From UBA1189 sp045647345 (GTDB lineage: Bacteria; Bacteroidota; Bacteroidia; Bacteroidales; Bacteroidaceae): DNA of 6,177 nt. Of the stretch, positions 4,504 to 6,177 are shown in pieces. The first letter of the stretch is position 1. Each line of letters begins with the position of its first letter. The stretch covers positions 1-6,177 of the forward strand of contig JAZRMG010000016.1 of the NCBI GenBank assembly GCA_045647345.1, written 5' to 3'. The position numbers and the translations under genes are program-made. The notes under the pieces were generated by a model. That model saw only the letters and a list, made by a program, of their open reading frames with translations. It searched no databases and had not been told where the DNA came from.

Positions 4504-5357
4504 TGAGGAAGCAGTATTTGTCGGCTCCACTCCCTTTCGTGGGGCAGAAGCGCATGTTTGCGCGTGAATTTATCAAAGTGTTGGACAAATATCCCGAGGA
4601 TGCTGTATTTGTGGACTTGTTTGGAGGTTCAGGTTTGTTGGCTCATATCACGAAATGTCAGAAGCCTAAAGCTACGGTGGTATATAATGATTTCGACAAT
4701 TATAGACAGCGCTTGGAAAATATACCTCGAACAAACCTTTTGCTTGCCGATCTTCGCGCAATTGTCGGTGACTTGCCTAAACACAGCTGTATTAAAGGCG
4801 AAATGAGAGACCGAATTTTTGCTCGCCTCGAACAGGAAGAACATGAATATGGTTACATTGATTTTATTACAATATCTTCAGTTCTTATGTTTTCGATGAA
4901 GTACAAACTTAGCATCGCTGAGATGAAGAAGGAGGCGCTTTATAACAATATCCGCAAAGGGGATTATCCGTTATGTCAAGACTACTTGGAGGGATTAGTG
5001 ATTACCTCATACGACTATAAGGATTTGTACAATCAATATAAGGATCTGTCCAATGTGGTCTTTCTTGTTGACCCTCCTTACTTGAGTACGGAAGTTGGAA
5101 CTTACAATATGTATTGGCGCTTATCGGACTATCTGGATGTCTTGACTGTCTTGTCGCAAAAGGATTTTGTCTATTTTACATCAAATAAGTCTTCAATATT
5201 GGAACTTTGCGAGTGGATTGGGCAAAATCATTCTATCGGCAATCCCTTTGAGGGATGCCAAAAGATTGAGTTCAATGCTCACATGAATCACACCGCCAAA
5301 TATACAGATATAATGCTGTATAAAAAGCGGAATTCAAACTATGAAGAAGCCGCTTAA
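4500..5357 (+). CDS. D12-class (Dam-like) DNA N6-adenine methyltransferase
   Basis: A 285-residue S-adenosylmethionine-dependent DNA methyltransferase of the alpha (D12) class. PLPFVGQKRMFA (10-21) is the N-terminal substrate/AdoMet motif. FVDLFGGSG (37-45) is motif I, YNDFD (62-66) is the acidic ribose-binding motif, and LVDPPYLS (189-196) holds the catalytic DPPY (191-194). Length fits the family. Between motif I and DPPY lies a helical target-recognition region (about 95-180); the recognised sequence cannot be read from it. ATG 4500 overlaps the upstream TGA as ATGA, indicating translational coupling; ATG 4503 is the alternative start. No restriction endonuclease is nearby, so it is an orphan methylase, as in many phages, where it protects DNA from host restriction or affects regulation. 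A strong terminator follows at 5477. Confidence 0.92.
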   Translation: MMRKQYLSAPLPFVGQKRMFAREFIKVLDKYPEDAVFVDLFGGSGLLAHITKCQKPKATVVYNDFDNYRQRLENIPRTNLLLADLRAIVGDLPKHSCIKGEMRDRIFARLEQEEHEYGYIDFITISSVLMFSMKYKLSIAEMKKEALYNNIRKGDYPLCQDYLEGLVITSYDYKDLYNQYKDLSNVVFLVDPPYLSTEVGTYNMYWRLSDYLDVLTVLSQKDFVYFTSNKSSILELCEWIGQNHSIGNPFEGCQKIEFNAHMNHTAKYTDIMLYKKRNSNYEEAA

Positions 5358-5364
5358 CGCTATA

Positions 5365-5394
5365 CAAAGATACTACTTTTTATTGGAATAACAA
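5365..5394 (-). promoter_or_regulatory. possible minus-strand promoter behind the methyltransferase gene
   Basis: On the minus strand TATCTTTG (5372-5365) matches TAnnTTTG, with TTG (5394-5392) 19 nt upstream. It would direct an antisense RNA into the 3' end of the methyltransferase gene. No minus-strand gene lies in its path, so it may be a chance match. Confidence 0.35.
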
Positions 5395-5476
5395 TGGCTT
5401 TCAAATGATATTTTAGAGGAATTTGAATGTTATTTTTACGTTTTTTCAGTATCCCTTTCGGAGTTACTTATATATG

Positions 5477-5510
5477 AAAAATGCGACCAAAATCGGCCGC
5501 ATTTTTCTTT
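5477..5510 (+). terminator. rho-independent terminator of the TS-like/Dam operon
   Basis: AAAAATGCG (5477-5485) pairs perfectly with CGCATTTTT (5498-5506), 9 bp, with two further inner C-G pairs. The T run ATTTTTCTTTT completes a plus-strand terminator, and the 5' A run lets it work on the minus strand too. Confidence 0.85.
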
Positions 5511-5546
5511 TCCGTCATCTCTGGATTTTTATTCGGGAACAACCGT

Positions 5547-5618
5547 TTCGTTTTGGGATTTTAGGGTTCTTTTTGAACCCTTCGTTTTGGATTGGCTGGA
5601 AAATTCGTTTTGCGGATT
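5547..5618 (+). repeat. three copies of TTCGTTTTG-GATT motif with hairpin
   Basis: TTCGTTTTGGGATT (5547-5560), TTCGTTTTGGATT (5581-5593) and TTCGTTTTGCGGATT (5604-5618) are direct repeats, offset by 34 and 23 nt. Between the first two lies GGGTTC-TTTTT-GAACCC (5564-5580), a 6-bp hairpin. Repeated short sites near an element end can be transposase or regulator binding sites; this is not shown. Confidence 0.5.
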
Positions 5619-5624
5619 ATACTT

Positions 5625-5650
5625 GTGTTCCTCCACATGTGGGGGAACAC
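5625..5650. repeat. 26-bp near-perfect palindrome
   Basis: GTGTTCCTCCACA (5625-5637) and TGTGGGGGAACAC (5638-5650) are inverted with no spacer; the only imperfection is one T opposite G. A zero-loop palindrome fits a dimeric protein-binding site better than an RNA terminator. Confidence 0.7.
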
Positions 5651-5685
5651 ATTTATTTTTTAAGGGCTTACTTTGCAAGAGAATC

Positions 5686-5744
5686 AACGATGACGTTAAC
5701 TGCCTGCCGGATGGTTGGTTAACGTTAGCGTTATCGTCATCGTT
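5686..5744. repeat. inverted repeat upstream of the VirE-like fragment
   Basis: AACGATGACG (5686-5695) and CGTCATCGTT (5735-5744) are perfect inverted arms. Inside them GTTAAC occurs at 5695-5700 and 5718-5723, and AACGTTAGCGTTA adds further symmetry. It ends 14 nt before ATG 5759, so it may be the leader hairpin or operator of that gene. A TTACTTTG (5668-5675) upstream is one base off the -7 consensus, but no -33 box is clear. Confidence 0.6.
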
Positions 5745-5758
5745 AAAAACAAAGTTTT

Positions 5759-6016
5759 ATGCAACAACTAAGCCTTTTTCGCGGTGTGCACGATACGCAG
5801 CCGCGGTCTGTCACCCTCGAGGAGCTGGTGACGATGATGCGCACGGACCAGTCGGTGCGCGACCTTACCGAGAAGCACCGCTATGCCCGCTCCACGGGCG
5901 ACGAGCAGGGTGCCAGTCGTTACAAGAAGATGATGACGAGCTTCGGCGTGGCTGCCCTCTTCGAGGGCGGCAGACGGCAACAGCACATCGTGGCGCACCG
6001 CAGCGTGGAGGAATAG
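5759..6016 (+). pseudogene. truncated VirE/BT4734-like N-terminal fragment
   Basis: The 85 residues resemble the N-terminus of the VirE / BT4734-like family of Bacteroidetes mobile elements: SLFRGVHDTQPRSVTLEELV, then LTEKHRYARSTGD and FEGGRRQQHIVAH. Full-length relatives are several hundred residues long, and their conserved D-x-D segment follows right after this point. Here the frame stops at TAG 6014-6016, and no continuation appears in any frame before a terminator hairpin. The fragment is clearly more GC-rich and uses other codons than the modification genes, suggesting a different origin. It may be a deletion remnant at an element boundary, or a genuine short protein keeping only this domain. 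Family recognition is by memory and moderate. Confidence 0.55.
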
Positions 6017-6037
6017 AACGAAGCAGCAGCAATCTTA

Positions 6038-6102
6038 AAAAAGATGTGGCAACGCAACGGGCAGATATACATTTTGTTACGAACGCTCTGCCACATCTTT
6101 TT
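6038..6102 (+). terminator. long-stem terminator hairpin after the VirE-like fragment
   Basis: AAAAAGATGTGGCA (6038-6051) pairs perfectly over 14 bp with TGCCACATCTTTTT (6089-6102), with a 37-nt loop and a T run in the second arm. It should terminate transcription in both directions. Confidence 0.75.
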
Positions 6103-6129
6103 CGGTTTTGCATACCTTATGTGTATTTA

Positions 6130-6174
6130 AATAAATAATTAAAAGAAAAATAAATCTATAATTAATTATTTATT
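6130..6174. repeat. AT-only inverted repeat at the window end
   Basis: AATAAATAATTAA (6130-6142) and TTAATTATTTATT (6162-6174) are perfect 13-bp inverted arms in a nearly pure A/T region. Because of the low complexity this could be chance. Confidence 0.4.
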
Positions 6175-6177
6175 ATC

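Larger units (their letters stand above)
5358..5758. other. 401-nt gene-free region rich in palindromes
   Basis: I find no credible gene here. ORFs in it start at TTG or run through the terminator and into the next gene in the wrong frame. It holds, in order, a minus-strand promoter-like site, a strong terminator (5477-5510), three TTCGTTTTG-type repeats (5547-5618), a hairpin (5564-5580), a 26-bp palindrome (5625-5650) and an inverted repeat of about 59 nt (5686-5744). Composition is AT-rich compared with the GC-rich gene that follows. Confidence 0.7.

Noticed and set aside
5423..5722. 99-aa frame with aromatic residues
   Set aside because: It has a TTG start and reads straight through the terminator at 5477-5510 and the 26-bp palindrome; it is AT-rich translation noise.
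5587..6138. 183-aa plus-strand frame
   Set aside because: It overlaps the VirE-like fragment in another frame, passes through palindromes and a terminator, and is rich in Arg/Cys as expected for a wrong frame of GC-rich DNA.

Overview
The window looks like part of a Bacteroidales (Bacteroides/Prevotella-type) mobile element, most likely a prophage. This rests on promoter motifs of the Bacteroidetes form (TTTG, 19-21 nt, TAnnTTTG), weak Shine-Dalgarno use, and protein types I associate with Bacteroides phages: a tail-type C-type-lectin-fold protein, a DGR reverse transcriptase and a DUF4376-like protein. No taxonomic marker gene is present, so this placement is inference.

Left half (1-3377): a complete-looking diversity-generating retroelement (DGR). 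A 5'-truncated target gene (1-1044) ends in a variable repeat (VR, 862-973). A template repeat (TR, 1264-1375) lies 402 bp downstream in the same orientation. VR and TR differ at 13 of 112 positions. All 13 fall on TR adenines and nearly all fall in AAY codons, which is the signature of adenine-specific mutagenic retrohoming. A near-consensus Bacteroidetes promoter (1204-1236) sits just ahead of the TR and should drive the TR RNA, the reverse transcriptase (1572-2873) and a small DUF4376-like gene (2895-3377). The RT has a C-terminal extension of about 100 residues, and I see no Avd gene.

Middle (3378-3864): a 95-bp imperfect palindrome with a terminator-like core, then an 80-aa protein (3555-3797) with a Mor-like helix-turn-helix end. 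A second promoter-like site precedes the next gene pair.

Right half (3865-5357): a translationally coupled pair. The first gene is a short, divergent thymidylate-synthase-fold enzyme that keeps the catalytic Cys but has Asp at the position where TS uses Asn to select uracil. That change is the hallmark of dCMP-specific family members. The second gene is a D12-class (Dam-like) DNA adenine methyltransferase. Together they suggest a DNA modification / anti-restriction module.

Far right (5358-6177): a 401-nt gene-free stretch with a strong terminator, three copies of a TTCGTTTTG motif, a 26-bp palindrome and a larger inverted repeat. It is followed by a GC-rich truncated gene that resembles the N-terminus of VirE/BT4734-family proteins, another terminator hairpin and an AT-rich end.

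The order tail-fibre variation system, small HTH regulator, DNA modification genes, non-coding end recalls the right end of phage Mu (tail fibres/Gin inversion, Com, Mom). Here a DGR would replace the invertible G segment and a TS-like/Dam pair would replace Mom. That comparison is inference.
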